Source: Saccoglossus kowalevskii (Eukaryota > Hemichordata > Enteropneusta > Harrimaniidae). From it: a stretch of 39,289 nucleotides of DNA. Shown piece after piece: positions 20,001 to 30,600 of this stretch; within the stretch, counting starts at the first letter, position 1; each line of letters opens with the position of its first letter. Made by a program: the position numbers and the translations under genes. The notes beneath the pieces were generated by a model. The model was not told the origin of the DNA and made no database searches. It saw nothing but the letters and a program-made list of their open reading frames with translations. The DNA is taken from positions 439,225 through 478,513 of the forward strand of contig NW_003116455.1 in the NCBI RefSeq assembly GCF_000003605.2, given 5' to 3'.

Positions 20001-22359
20001 CCAATAGATTGTTCGCCACATCCTGGTTGAAGATGTAAAGGATATCCCATAGGAACTAATCCAATTGTGATTGTGCCTAATTTTCCTGTATCTAATATTT
20101 GAATCTGTAGAATGTACAATTAATCAACATGTAATTTATGATAAAATACTGCACTGTTGACTGTGAAGGCATTGCATTTAACATACACTATACTCAGAAA
20201 ATTGGGCGTTGTAATTTTTTTATTTTATAATTAAAAAAATTATATATTAAAGACCACAACTAATTCATATTAAAATATCTGTGTTTACTGATTTGGAGTG
20301 TCTAATAATGGATAAATTTATTGTCAATGTTTTTGATTGCAACAGTACGTTTTTAATTAAAACGACGTTTTTTTTATTAAGATCCCTTACGCGATTTACA
20401 CTATACAATCTTAGAAACACGATCAGGAGCATGACACATCTATATAATCTGCAATTGTCTAGCAAATTAAATTTACAACATAATAATAATGACGATATTG
20501 ACATATATTACAATGAATCACATTTGTTACAATCTAATTCTAAGAATAATTTCGTAATAACACCCAAACCAATCTATAATTGTAATTATAGAAACTAGTT
20601 TTGTTTTATCATATTACTGATCAAGGTAATGGATTCACTGCCCCATGGGGTCGCGTAACTGCATTTTGGAATCATTGGTAAACTGTGAGTTTCCATGAGA
20701 TAGAAAAAGATTCATGGGCAAGAGCAGCCTTGTATACTGTTGTAGACAATCTTAATATTGTGAACATTCGAGCATATTACAAAAACATCTAAATTACCGG
20801 GAAAGCGCACAAAGTGCATTGTTAAACGCTCTGTATAATTGTCAAGGTTATAAATATTGTAAAGTATGACGTTGTTGTAAAAGGCGATACACGTACCTCT
20901 ATATAATTAACTATAAATAAAATTTCACAATACAGTAATGTGTTTGTTTATGCGAGAAATAAAGCAACAGAAGTAAAATTTGCAACTGATGAATGATTTT
21001 GCAAATCTACTATGTTTCCAACTTGAGTAATACTATTGGTCATTACAGATCAAACTTCAATAGACAGATCGATAAAAATTAAACGAGCGCTGACCTCTGG
21101 AAATACTGCAAAAGTGCCTTGGTACCAAAGGTCGCCGTGCACGGACATACAACGTATTTTGCGACATCGCTGACGGTGCATGTTAGCTGATAAAGGGGTT
21201 TCCGATTAAGGTAACCAAGATGGCAGCACAGAGTGCTTGACTTTTCCACGGTGTTTAAAAATAGCATCTCGTTGTTGATTTTTCTGTAATTTCCAGGGTA
21301 TTTTTTTATTTTTAATTAACTGATGAGCATTTACGTTTGTATATTTTAACACTGACAAGATAGTTATCGATGACAGCAACAGCAGTGGTGTTTTTTTATC
21401 CATTGCATTGAAATGTTATCAAAACGGTGATTGTTACAGCGAAACGAAAAATTTTTACTTCAGTGTTAAAATGCCTTTGGAGAAAAAGATATGTGAAATG
21501 TTTTTTGTATCGCCCACAATGTGAAAAAGCTTGAAATCTATGCACCAAGAAAACAAAAGAAATTGTGGCCTTGTTTTGCGCGAAAATTAAATCGCGCTAT
21601 CTGGCGAAACAAACAAAAAATCGAATTATTTAACAGTATACCACTCGAAGATGCCAGGCTAGAAGTTGACGACATGTTTCGAGATAAGGGTGAAAAAGTT
21701 ATCATTTACAACTGTATGTTTTTGTATTACGCTTGCATGCTGGAAGCGACTACGTCTTGTCTGTTTTTTTGTAGTTTGCGAGGCTATTTGATAGCGCTTG
21801 TGGTAAACAGAGTGCAATACACAATGCACACCGCCTCATCGTAACTGAGGCCAGAAACTAATTTGCATATAACATCAACAGTGACTTGTCAGTCAAAGAG
21901 CAACGTAAACAAACTTTCACATACGAGTGCCTCGCTCCCTATATTTTAAAATCTGTTTTTGAGTATGTTTCAGCCTTGACAATGCTCCAAAATTTTAACA
22001 CTATCTAGCCAAGACTGTCTGGGTAAGAAAAAGCCCCCACCCCACCCAAAAAAAAATCACGAGTGCTTACGAAGCTGCATCTATATATTCAATACTTAAT
22101 GATATAAATTTGAATGTTGTTATGCTCACATGTTTTAACTGACGCGTGATGACCAGAAACATATATATTGTTTGTCAATGTTAACAGTTCTAGGCCATAC
22201 CTCAAAATAATTATGTTTACGTGTCATTGGATCTCCAGCAATATATATTCCGACTTTTCCAGTTTCATCAGGTGTGTACTTTAGTATATTCTTTGCGACT
22301 GTCACTCTTTTCTTTCTGACTTTGCCAGTGGTGGTATGTGGCAATGATGATGATGCCAT
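9444..22359 (-). CDS. Triple-SPRY (SPRYD3-like) protein with C-terminal ADP-ribosyltransferase-like region, 17 exons
   Basis: Coding exons, in transcript order: 22201-22359, 19980-20104, 19649-19794, 18928-19042, 18275-18411, 17830-17954, 17470-17614, 16963-17077, 16279-16415, 15852-15976, 15488-15632, 15050-15164, 14714-14806, 14437-14575, 13912-14027, 10338-10485, 9444-9648. All have AG/GT boundaries and matching phases. The ATG at 22359 is preceded in frame by TAA and TAG. The product is about 762 residues: three SPRY domains of about 170 residues, a Cys-rich linker, and a domain containing HGT, SPSIRY and NDEIEW. SPRY domains are protein-binding modules, and the closest style I know is SPRYD3 (YFEVEILDTG, GYHADDG). 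The role is unknown, probably cytosolic ligand binding coupled to a possible enzymatic tail. Exon 3 carries one extra base that would end translation in exon 4. Exact ends of exon 15 are the least certain. Confidence 0.8.
11230..12980 (-). mobile_element. Degenerate Ty3/Gypsy pol fragment (RT, RNase H, integrase) within an intron
   Basis: Minus-strand frames follow Gypsy pol order. A spacer with IEDLIDEDII lies at about 12720-12760. RT pieces include KPNEEIRLCIDM at about 12660-12700, and HGRDQEKHD, TLNLDKCEFNRPEM at about 12240-12370. RNase H pieces are DSVLVQKQKDGPWDISYA at about 11890-11945 and FELVTDHKTLKAIYAPRSK at about 11715-11780. A trace of the integrase core (WVDLTIDFLRPLPSGEY) lies at about 11260-11320. 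Stops and frameshifts are frequent, and the RT catalytic aspartate pair reads PDN. No LTRs were found. It lies in the intron between exons 15 and 16 of the SPRY gene, in the same orientation, and is distinct from the element at 1-2098. Confidence 0.75.
14215..14266. repeat. Two adjacent hairpins in an intron
   Basis: TGGCACC and GGTGCCA flank two bases at 14215-14230. TATATTAGAA and TTCTAATATA flank four A at 14243-14266. Both are perfect stems, of 7 and 10 bp, in the intron between exons 14 and 15. They may be remnants of a small inverted-repeat element. Confidence 0.6.
14437..14806 (-). CDS. Cys-rich linker (exons 13-14)
   Basis: Exon 13 (14714-14806) encodes VDSVLGVSSISGG, CEYQKRCEQF and KASLGLN. 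Exon 14 (14437-14575) encodes DCYFNKDHDMCYCDDCH, SERGDDLYYTRG and GDPPKEYALPIGWCRFAL. The cluster CYCDDCH with nearby cysteines looks able to bind metal. I recall the GDPPxxYALPxGWxRFAL pattern from invertebrate neuralized-like and SPRY proteins, where it precedes an HGT-containing domain as here, but that memory is not precise. Exon 13's acceptor lies directly beside a (TTTG)n microsatellite. Confidence 0.75.
14811..14840. repeat. (CAAA)n microsatellite next to a splice acceptor
   Basis: About seven CAAA units. On the transcript strand they read (TTTG)n and end four bases from the TGCAG acceptor of exon 13, so the repeat supplies the polypyrimidine tract. Confidence 0.9.
15050..16415 (-). 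CDS. SPRY repeat 3 (exons 9-12)
   Basis: The same four-exon layout as repeat 2, with identical exon lengths (137, 125, 145, 115 nt) and identical phases. Residues that differ include GHTLSY for GDTLSY, DYASHRQ for GYASHRQ, ADDGR for ADNGR, and MPCGGFF for MPIGGFF. The end differs most (LDMNGSWEHVE versus LYMDLTFGYHE), which suggests the copy boundary lies within or just after the fourth exon. Confidence 0.88.
16774..16847 (-). other. Conserved extra exon candidate upstream of repeat 3
   Basis: A 74-nt segment bounded by TTTGCAG and GTAAGT on the minus strand lies in the intron between exons 8 and 9. It is open in one frame, including MSQMRVACVGTF, and its 3' end (phase 1) joins the next SPRY exon in frame as ...GTF-K-MGV. 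Splicing exon 8 into it instead gives a stop codon (TAA) after seven residues. It could be an alternative first exon or a poison exon. The near-identical copy at 18753-18826 argues for selection. Confidence 0.55.
16963..18411 (-). CDS. SPRY repeat 2 (exons 5-8)
   Basis: Four exons of 137, 125, 145 and 115 nt (522 nt, 174 codons) encode one SPRY domain. Signature segments are MGVINASIERMSF, GDVGTYIAGEQITPEQNYFE, IEILNTGELGTITIGLVP, GWDQNSIGYHADNGR, GDRMGCGIKYHQID, VPVFFTRNGKE and GGFFPATGQHSVGEKVRL. It is open throughout and enters and leaves in phase 1. Protein and intron sequence are almost the same as repeat 3, showing recent duplication. Confidence 0.88.
18753..18826 (-). other. Conserved extra exon candidate upstream of repeat 2
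   Basis: Counterpart of 16774-16847, also 74 nt and bounded by TTTGCAG and GTAAGT. The MSQMRVACVGTF stretch is unchanged, and about 78 consecutive bases around its 3' end are nearly identical between the copies while adjoining intron sequence shows indels. It joins exon 5 in frame (…GTF-R-MGV), and after exon 4 it yields TAA at the same place as the other copy. Confidence 0.55.
18928..22359 (-). CDS. SPRY repeat 1 (exons 1-4), divergent copy with a one-base insertion
   Basis: Exon 1 (22201-22359) encodes MASSSLPHTT... through GKVGIYIAG and NYFE. Exon 2 (19980-20104) encodes IQILDTGKLGTITIGLVP and GYHADDGR. Exon 3 (19649-19794) encodes LYNASGWGETFS and KGDRMGCGIKFHQIE. Exon 4 (18928-19042) encodes VGTVMCEMPIGGFFPATG and HSVGERVQL. 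This copy is clearly older than repeats 2 and 3 and its introns do not align with theirs. Exon 3 is 146 nt whereas both other copies are 145 nt. The difference is one extra A in the run at about 19667-19673 (seven versus six), which converts the FTRNGKE end into a shifted frame that meets TGA early in exon 4. Confidence 0.8.
19510..19531. repeat. 22-bp perfect palindrome in an intron
   Basis: The half-site AATCAACTATA is followed immediately by its reverse complement TATAGTTGATT, inside the intron between exons 3 and 4 of the SPRY gene. No function can be assigned. Confidence 0.7.
20105..22200 (-). other. Long first intron of the SPRY gene
   Basis: The intron separates the NYFE end of exon 1 from the IQILDTG start of exon 2. 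It contains short frames on both strands, including a plus-strand 107-residue frame at 21521-21844 with no recognisable family. I see no further SPRY exon or mobile-element signature. Confidence 0.6.
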
Positions 22360-25300
22360 TACCTATTACTGACATAACACAAAATACTATTATTACTCCT
22401 AATAAAGTGGTTTCTGGGCATATCTGTCGGGTAAAGACAGTATTATAATAACATTATTTATTTCTTGAATAATGGGTAATTGTGGTGACGGTTTTGATTT
22501 AGAACTATATGCAAATGTAGTAGATAAATGACATCCAATAGGTGATTCAATAGGCGACAGCCTAGTAACGAGTTATTGATATGAACACGCACACACAGCC
22601 AATCAAATGGGACACGTATGTATATGGTATTTAAGTGTTAGAGCGATATCGAATCTATATTAGCATTCCATTGTGCAAATACAATGTGGTTGACATTGAT
22701 GGAATAAATAATGACTTATTGTGGAGTGTGTGAACGGTAAATTGTCAGAATAATGGAAGACATGATGGCTGAGGGTAAAGAGAGAAATTGTAACAAGGAA
22801 CGTAGACGGCGTTTAAGCGTGATTGTCAGCAGCCTTTATTCTTTGTTTTGGTCATATTGCCTCAAACCCTGCAAATAGAAGTGTGCGTGGAGTCATTGTA
22901 GGAAACGGTGTGCATTGCCGTGTGATAACTGTCATACTTGTTTGAAACTCTGAAAAGATGGTTGGAGTCTACCAGGTGTGCTTGTGATTTACATAACAAA
23001 GGGTGTTTACAACTTTGAAAGGACAATTTGAGTATACCAGGTGTGCTGTTATTTGAATAAAAAAGGATGTTTATGATCTACTGAGTTGCCTACGTAATAC
23101 AGCTGCTAGCAAGATCACATTCTGATTGGCTCATGTGGAGACCCGGGTGGTGTCACTGAATCTGGGCCATTTATGCTTATAAATTTGACAGACTGGGGAC
23201 AGTATGGGTACATAATCTCAACTTAGTATCCTGTGTGTTGCTGTGATATTGTGAGGCAAGTGATACAGGCTTCAACCATCATTCTGTGAGACTTGAATAA
23301 ACTGTGCTGCAATCTTCTGCTTCTAGCGGCGCCCTCCAGAATTCTGTGCTTTATTTCTTGTAATTATTTTGAGAGGTTTGAAGCCATGAGCTTTAACTCG
23401 ATAATTTGGTGTATGTGTATTTCATTTCCAGTACTTTTGTCTTGTCTACCCCATATAAGCTGAAAAGAAATCCCCTTCCAGTGTGAGTTCTGTGGATGTG
23501 ATTAGCAATTAGCAGGCTTTACACTGTGACAGTGATCTAGTATGTGACATTGAATGAATTGACATCGAGTCTGTGAAATGTTGACATTATTGCATGACCA
23601 ATTGGGTTGTAGCAGTAGCTTGCCAAGACTACATGTACATAGGACGATCGCATAATAACAAGGTGTGTATGTGTTTGGGAAAAACGGGGTAGATGTCCGA
23701 CTACATTGGCAATGTTTGTATCAGATACCACTGTTGGTAAGGGTTATACCCAGAAGATTTATATACCTTGGCAAGTGACAAATTTAGTGACACGGGTTCT
23801 TGATGTATGTACTATAAAAAAGGTAATAAAAGTATCACAGTCCAAAGTATTTGTTTACAGCAACGACATAGCAAAACAATGAACAATAGTTAATTTCATG
23901 AAGACAGTTCATAGGTCAAAAATGCGGAACTAAAAACAAAATACATTGAGCGACAACCATAATACTAAGTCCTTTAAATTCCACTATTTTCGTAGAGTGG
24001 CTCTATTATACTACATATGTTAGACAATATTATGATCTTTTGCCAATAAATGGTTTTTCGCAATGGCGAGAGGTTATAATTACCTTTTTGTCACCGTGAT
24101 ATATTACTGGAGTGGAGACCGTGTGAGCGCAGTGCTGAAATGACCAGTGACGCTTTTATCCTCAGTGCATTCTGGGTATAATACGGTCATTGGTTCGGTT
24201 AAGGGTATGAGATAGATGCATGGTGGGTGTTCACTGAAAGTACAACCAGGGGTAATATTTTTTACTCATATCGTTCATTCACTATCTTGATATTTTTCAC
24301 TTCATTTATGAAAATCCTTATAAGTTTTGTTTCACTTCATTTACTTCAACATGTATGTATGTAAGTCAATATATGTTGCAACGATTCAGTGTATGGGACG
24401 ACTGTTCGTTTTGCTTTCCAATCAGTAAAGTCACTGAATGCATGGATGTCTCAAGATGTCGAAACATTAGGCATCTTCAAGGTCAGTGTCAATTCTGGGG
24501 TTTTGTCAGAATCATTTTAGATTTAGATGCTGTTAATGTAAAACGAACCATCATACACAGAACACAAATTTATAAGCAGGGTTTTAAATTCACGGAGGCA
24601 TTGGTAATTGAGTTGATGCCAAATAAGTTTGCCTTGATCTGCTCTAAAAATATACTATTTTTACACGTTATTGCAATTTTATTCACATTCATTTTTGTTG
24701 GCAGTGTATGTATTGTCATTTCATATTATACCCGAGGATATAAATAACACACATGCATAAACAACGATTTACCTAACTGATGTTGAGTTGATTAGTACAA
24801 TGCAGTTTATCCTAATGATAATTTAAAATTTTCACCTAACCTTTCCGAAGACCAAAAGTAACCTATCGCCACTCATACACATGTGCGGATAACGCTAACG
24901 TTCGTTTATGATGCTGTTCATATACATTGACAACGTTCTTGGAAAGTTTATTTCATATATAGCGAATGTGTTCGTTAACAGTGTGTATTTAATGTCAAAG
25001 GTAACTAACAAATTTTAACCTTTGATGGGAATTAATTCAATTGCTTCAAAATTGTCAATAACTGCATTTCATGTTTTGTTGTTGACATCTTGCATTTCCA
25101 GAGATCTATCACTTTGCATGATTGAGTTCAGTTTGTAGGTATCCATCTTTTCCTGGACAAAGTGAAGACACAAATATTTCTAGAATCTATGAGCTCAGTT
25201 CTTCTCAGCTGCTCACTTTGTAACTCTTGACTGCGTCATTCGTTATGAAGTGTTTTTCAGAGGACAGATCTACTTTGTTTACTTTGTGTTTCAAGTTGCT

Positions 25301-27397
25301 GTGCACATTTTATTTTGCTCATGTTGACCTATGATATGTCATTCTTGAAAATACGTCGATTCTGGTCATGGAACCCAGAACAATCTCTGTTTATTGAACT
25401 AAATGTTCTAAATTAGATAAAATATAAAGGCATTTGTTTAATAGTAGCATGGTGGCGCTATTCACTTTAATAGGCTTTGATTTTTTCAAATCAAATCAAT
25501 GTAAATACATAGTGCGATTAACTGTATATTTCGACACAGATTTCAAAACATATATACTTATAAACACTAAGTTAGTGTTTCCAACAATCTCAGCTTGCAT
25601 CTGAGACATTCTCATAGTCATTAATTCAGTGTATTGTTCAAATCAATCACAACATTTACATTCAGCATTCGTTATTTAATTCTTTGTTAATGCTTTCTGT
25701 CGCTGCTCAGTTTTGATTGAAGCTCGTTTTACTTACTCAAACCTTTCTTTGAACTCCGGAATATTTGGACAAAACTCTGACACTGATATAATGCTGCAGT
25801 GGCTTTCATTTGCTCTTCCATTTACTTATATAAATGTATATATGTATATATGTATCATTTTCATGAAGATATGATTCTTCCTATGTATTATAAGTGCTTG
25901 ATTCATCAAAAGCGTCATATTATATGGTAAGTAGTTCTGATAATTCTGGAATTATTTTTTGATTTTGAACACAGGATTGATTTTAGACTTCATCTTGAAT
26001 TTTGGCTTTGAAACATCTTTATTACTAGGTTGTTACTGTCTTACATGTCTTACGTGTGAGATCCGGTATATCTAACCACATTTCCATATAACATGGAACA
26101 TGGGTGATTTCCCCATCCATCTGCTATCTTGACTTTGCATTCTTAATTGTGACCCGGTCTCCTTCTCAAACATCAATTTGTTAAATGTTTTTCGAGACTG
26201 TAGCTTTTTATCAAATTTTGTAGCAATTTATCATGCATATCTCATACATTAATTTATTCTTTCAACCCTTCAACATATTTTGTAAATGACGTGATCGTCA
26301 GTTCTGTTCATTCTCCAACGCAGCCTTCCATTTACACTGAATCGTATGTGGAAGACAAGAAGTTGTGCTGTTCTATGAAATATATTTAGGGTAAAATGTA
26401 TTGATCTTGTTAGCATGGTCATAAACAGCTGATCTTGCATTGATTGCTTTGGCACAAATGAGAAAAAAACTGGCAAATTAGATTGATTGATTGTCAGTTA
26501 TACTAATTACATTCCAAACAAGAGATTGATAGAGTGCAATAACAAGCTCAATTGTAAGAAGACAAAAGATATTTTCAGAATTAATCCGTGATAATAGATA
26601 TTATTAACACATTTTAACACAGATTTGAAAATCACAATTCTACAAATGTGACAAATGTAAGTATGTGTGTATTCGTAAATTTAAATAATTGACACGTTGG
26701 TTGAACTTTTATATCAGCCTCGATCTGGGAACGTTGATGCTGAAAAGACATCTTTTCAAAACAACATTTTGTTTTTGTCTAAAGGTTTAATACTTTTTAC
26801 ATGAAAATGTTAGATAGTAATTGTATTTGACAACGCTCGGATTCACGTACAATTGAAATAATTACACGTTGACGTCTTCTACATGTTATACATTTCCAGG
26901 CTTGTCCCATTACAACTCGGAATATATAGACAGATCATTTCATCTTGTGTAGCATTTTAATTTATGTAATACTGTACACATTGCCTTATGTATGTATGTG
27001 TGTAAACGTACTCCGTATAGTGACTTGTCATAATTAATATCGATTGACTATAACATGTCTGCGAACAAAACTTGTCATTGACCGATACATATTGCGCAAT
27101 CAACACGAATAATTGATACAGACTAATAATTGATACAGTTTAGACTATAGTATTCAGTGATCAATGCATCTAGCAAGTAGCAGTGTTGTGTTAGAATATT
27201 GTGAGATATCGCAGATGTATTACTGAGAGTAAACACATAAACAGTTGTAACAAACACGTAACATTAATTAGTTGGCTCAACGTATTAACTCGTGGTAATG
27301 TGCGTTTATATAGTGACTGTCGATGATCCTGAGTGATTGGGACAAATGTTTCAAACAAAAAAACAAACAAGGTTCTCAAATTTTACCGTATGCTCCC
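22360..27397. other. Intergenic region, no recognised gene
   Basis: It lies between the 5' end of the SPRY gene and the 3' end of the vWD gene, so it must hold the SPRY gene promoter near 22360-22700, where I see no clear TATA box. A possible solo LTR occupies about 22900-23350. A plus-strand 130-residue frame at 24355-24747 has a hydrophobic stretch near its end but no recognisable domain or splice support. The rest is AT-rich sequence with short shadow frames. Confidence 0.5.
22900..23350 (+). mobile_element. Possible solo LTR or LTR-like fragment
   Basis: In order: an imperfect duplication of about 60 bp sharing TACCAGGTGTGCT (22971-23050), an ATTGG box near 23124, TTATAAATT near 23178, and AATAAA near 23296. 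After that, about 40 bp downstream, comes GGCGCCCTCC, which loosely resembles a primer-site start. The spacing resembles U3-R-U5. TG...CA ends and target duplications were not established. Confidence 0.25.
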
Positions 27398-27403
27398 TTT
27401 ATT
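27398..27403 (-). terminator. Polyadenylation signal of the vWD gene
   Basis: AATAAA on the minus strand lies about 220 bases after the proposed stop codon at 27623, a normal 3' UTR length for a small secreted-protein gene. Confidence 0.5.
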
Positions 27404-27622
27404 CACATATTCACAAATATTGCAAAATTAAATCAAGCCACTATAACAAATTGTTAATCGAACAAAATATGTTATAAGCGATGCAATAATGATTACACTA
27501 ACTAGCATTAGCATCCGCAAAGCAAGCAGCATATGACAAACTAAATTATGTAGACTACATGATACCATAATCCAGAACAATGGTTGTCTTCAATCCATTT
27601 CCCAATACACACACCCAATGGT

Positions 27623-30600
27623 TTAACAGCTGCAGAAAGAATTATATTAATGTTAGTAACACATTTATTCAATTATTCAACACTTACTATATATATTGTA
27701 AAGAGTTACTCCATTCATGATTATATAAAGATACATGATCCTTACCTTCCTGGAATAAGCCAGCTATCGCCGAATGCTCTGGTATCATTGGTAGGTTGCA
27801 GTGTTCCATCTGGCATCTGCGTCTGGAAATCATTGTCTGGATTGTCGTCGGCGTTTCCCATCAAACCACACACTTTTCCATACAAAGAGGGATTAACTGT
27901 TGGTGCGACACGACCTTTGCCATTCCATAACAAGGAAAACTTAGAATCCAATGTAACTTTTACGTGTTCGCTGTATCTATTTACACTAAAATCACCAACT
28001 TTCCAAGGAAGTGGTTTAGTTAACAGTTTACCATTCAACTGTTGTGAAGATAATACATTGATACAATGGTAATAAACAATGAATGACATAGAATAGATAC
28101 ACAATTGCTGTTTACTCTGCGTTATTTAATTTTATAATTAGTGTCGATGATAATTGTCCTTATCATGTGATATTATTATAACACAACATACATATATACA
28201 TACATACATACATACATACATAATATATACCACAAATACACTAAACCTGAATAACGTGAAATTGTTGAGATATAAATGTGAGAAGCAAACCCACGCGGTC
28301 TAAGACGTATCATTTTCAATTGGTTCAACATACCTGTTGCAAGATATATATACACGCAAGTTGATATATAGGTCGTCAATGTAAACTTAATACATAATAA
28401 GACAAAGCGATAACCACAATACAAAGAATGTATCAATGCCCGAGATAGAAATAGACTTCTGATAACTAATTTAGCACTTACGAAAATGTCGTTGTTATAA
28501 ACCAGCGTGACAGCCATGTCATCGACATGTACAGTCACGTCTTCAACAAGGGTTTTTTCTGTTTTGTCTTTGTAGTCAAGGTGGATCACAACAAAGAATG
28601 ACGGGTTGTGCACGCATTCTTGAAATAGAACATACGAACATCCTCCTTGGCCGTTGTAATTATACTGTCTGTTGTCAAATGTTCGAAAGTGAGGATCCAG
28701 AAACACAACTGTGTGATATCCTGAAATGTAAAGTGATGAAATCAGAGTATTATATTGTCGAATTTTCCATGCATTGGAGTTTATTAAGACAGTATATGCA
28801 TAGACTACTTCTATATTCCTACCTTGATTCAGCGGTTGACCCTTGGTTTGGGCTGGAAGTTCATATATTGTAGAAAAGAGAAGAGATTACATTAAATCCA
28901 GAAAAAAATCACAAAGCTCGTAAGCATGTATCAAAAGATAAAAAGATTCAATTATGTTTTTTATGTATTAATCACGCTGCTAATATTGACGTTGTCAGTG
29001 ACATTCTAGATTAAACGTGAACTTGTTTTGGATGTACATAATGTATCACCAAAGCTTCTTCTATTGGGAGGTATTACAATTATATTTTATTTTTGTGTGA
29101 AATTATATTTCCCCAGTGTATTGCTCGTGTGTATATGGGATTATACTGATTCAAGTCTCATGGTATACTCGCCTCTGCTGAGGGGGGGGGGGGGTGGCTA
29201 TTACTTGAATAACAAAACTGGTTAACGACTGCTACGTGTCGTCAAACATTCGTAACGAATACACAGCAACCTATAACTTATTATTACAATATTCCCTTAA
29301 ATTTTACATTTTTTTTAAATGACAGCCTGTTTTTCGACGAGTTACGTAGCGGGAGGTTGAAATTTAAAGATTTACTTTTTCTACATACACTAAGGGCATA
29401 TTTAATTGAGCACAAGATTTTCTTATAAACTCAAACAAAGGCGCGTTACGTGGACTATTGTTTCTCCGTCTTGGACAAAGTATCGGTGTTTTTATTATAT
29501 AACTTATTAATGTACTTTAATTGAGTCGGTTCTTTACAGACAAAGGCCACTTTAGATTATGTTAATTGCATAATTTTTATAAATTAGACCATAGAGTGCA
29601 GTGGGATAAACCACACATCGATTACTATAGGGTTGTAATCCGCACATATTAATTTTCTACATTGCATGATAGTTAACCAATTATAGCCTTTTTCAATGTG
29701 GTGTATAAAAATATCTAGGTTCTATGGGATAAACAACAAACAACTTACCATATGCTGCCATATAACGAGGAAAAATTCGTATTTATCTTATTTATTAACA
29801 TTGTATTCTGGTATAATTATAGATCTAAAATAATTTTTCTATGCTATATTCCTTGCATACGTGACTTGTATAAACGTTACTAGCGTAACTGATAAATTTC
29901 GACTGATGTGTTTCATTTATCTATTAACAAACACACCCGTACGCACCCCGGTTCACCTCCACATTCACAAACAAATCAATAACTGCCACTTACACAGTAT
30001 CTCGAGCCCCTATATTTTTTGTCGCAAAACAATGTTTGATTTAAAAAGGAGAAAGTTGAAGTTTAACAGAATATTTAATTTTTTCCAAATTTAAGTTACA
30101 TAAAACAAATATGTAAATCTCTGTCTAATTGTCCGATTGGAGATTCAAATTATTTGGTCAACACTTAACACTATGTATTCCTTGATGTAACAGTTGACTC
30201 AGTATTGGTAACCGTCCGTACAATTATACATTGATTTTCTCAAACCATATAAACTTACGTTTACAACAGAAACAATTACGGACTAGACAGAGGGGTGTAG
30301 AATGAACACTTAGTCTGGTCCCAGCTTCACACGCACCGTCTTCGTTCCAGTCCTGACAGTAACCACCATGTTGATAACAATCTTTGCCTGTTTTAATATA
30401 ATATTGCATGTGTGTAATTTTCATGAAGTCATTTTTTAATACACATATTCGGAGTACAAATTTGGAATACATATTATGCAAACAATAATATTTGGAGTGA
30501 TACATGTCTTAAAAAGAAATACACATTTATTCTAAATACATATTGATATTTATATTCTTCACTGAAACAATGAATACAACTCACTGTCAATTAAGTTACA

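Noticed and set aside
21521-21844. 107-residue plus-strand frame within the first SPRY intron
   Set aside because: No family resemblance. It lies antisense in an intron and lacks supporting signals.
24355-24747. 130-residue plus-strand frame with a hydrophobic C-terminal stretch
   Set aside because: No recognisable domain, no signal peptide at the start and no splice-supported neighbours. It is compatible with chance in AT-rich sequence.
27584-28072. 162-residue plus-strand frame
   Set aside because: It is antisense to the strongly supported vWD exon 27746-28038 and reflects that exon's composition.
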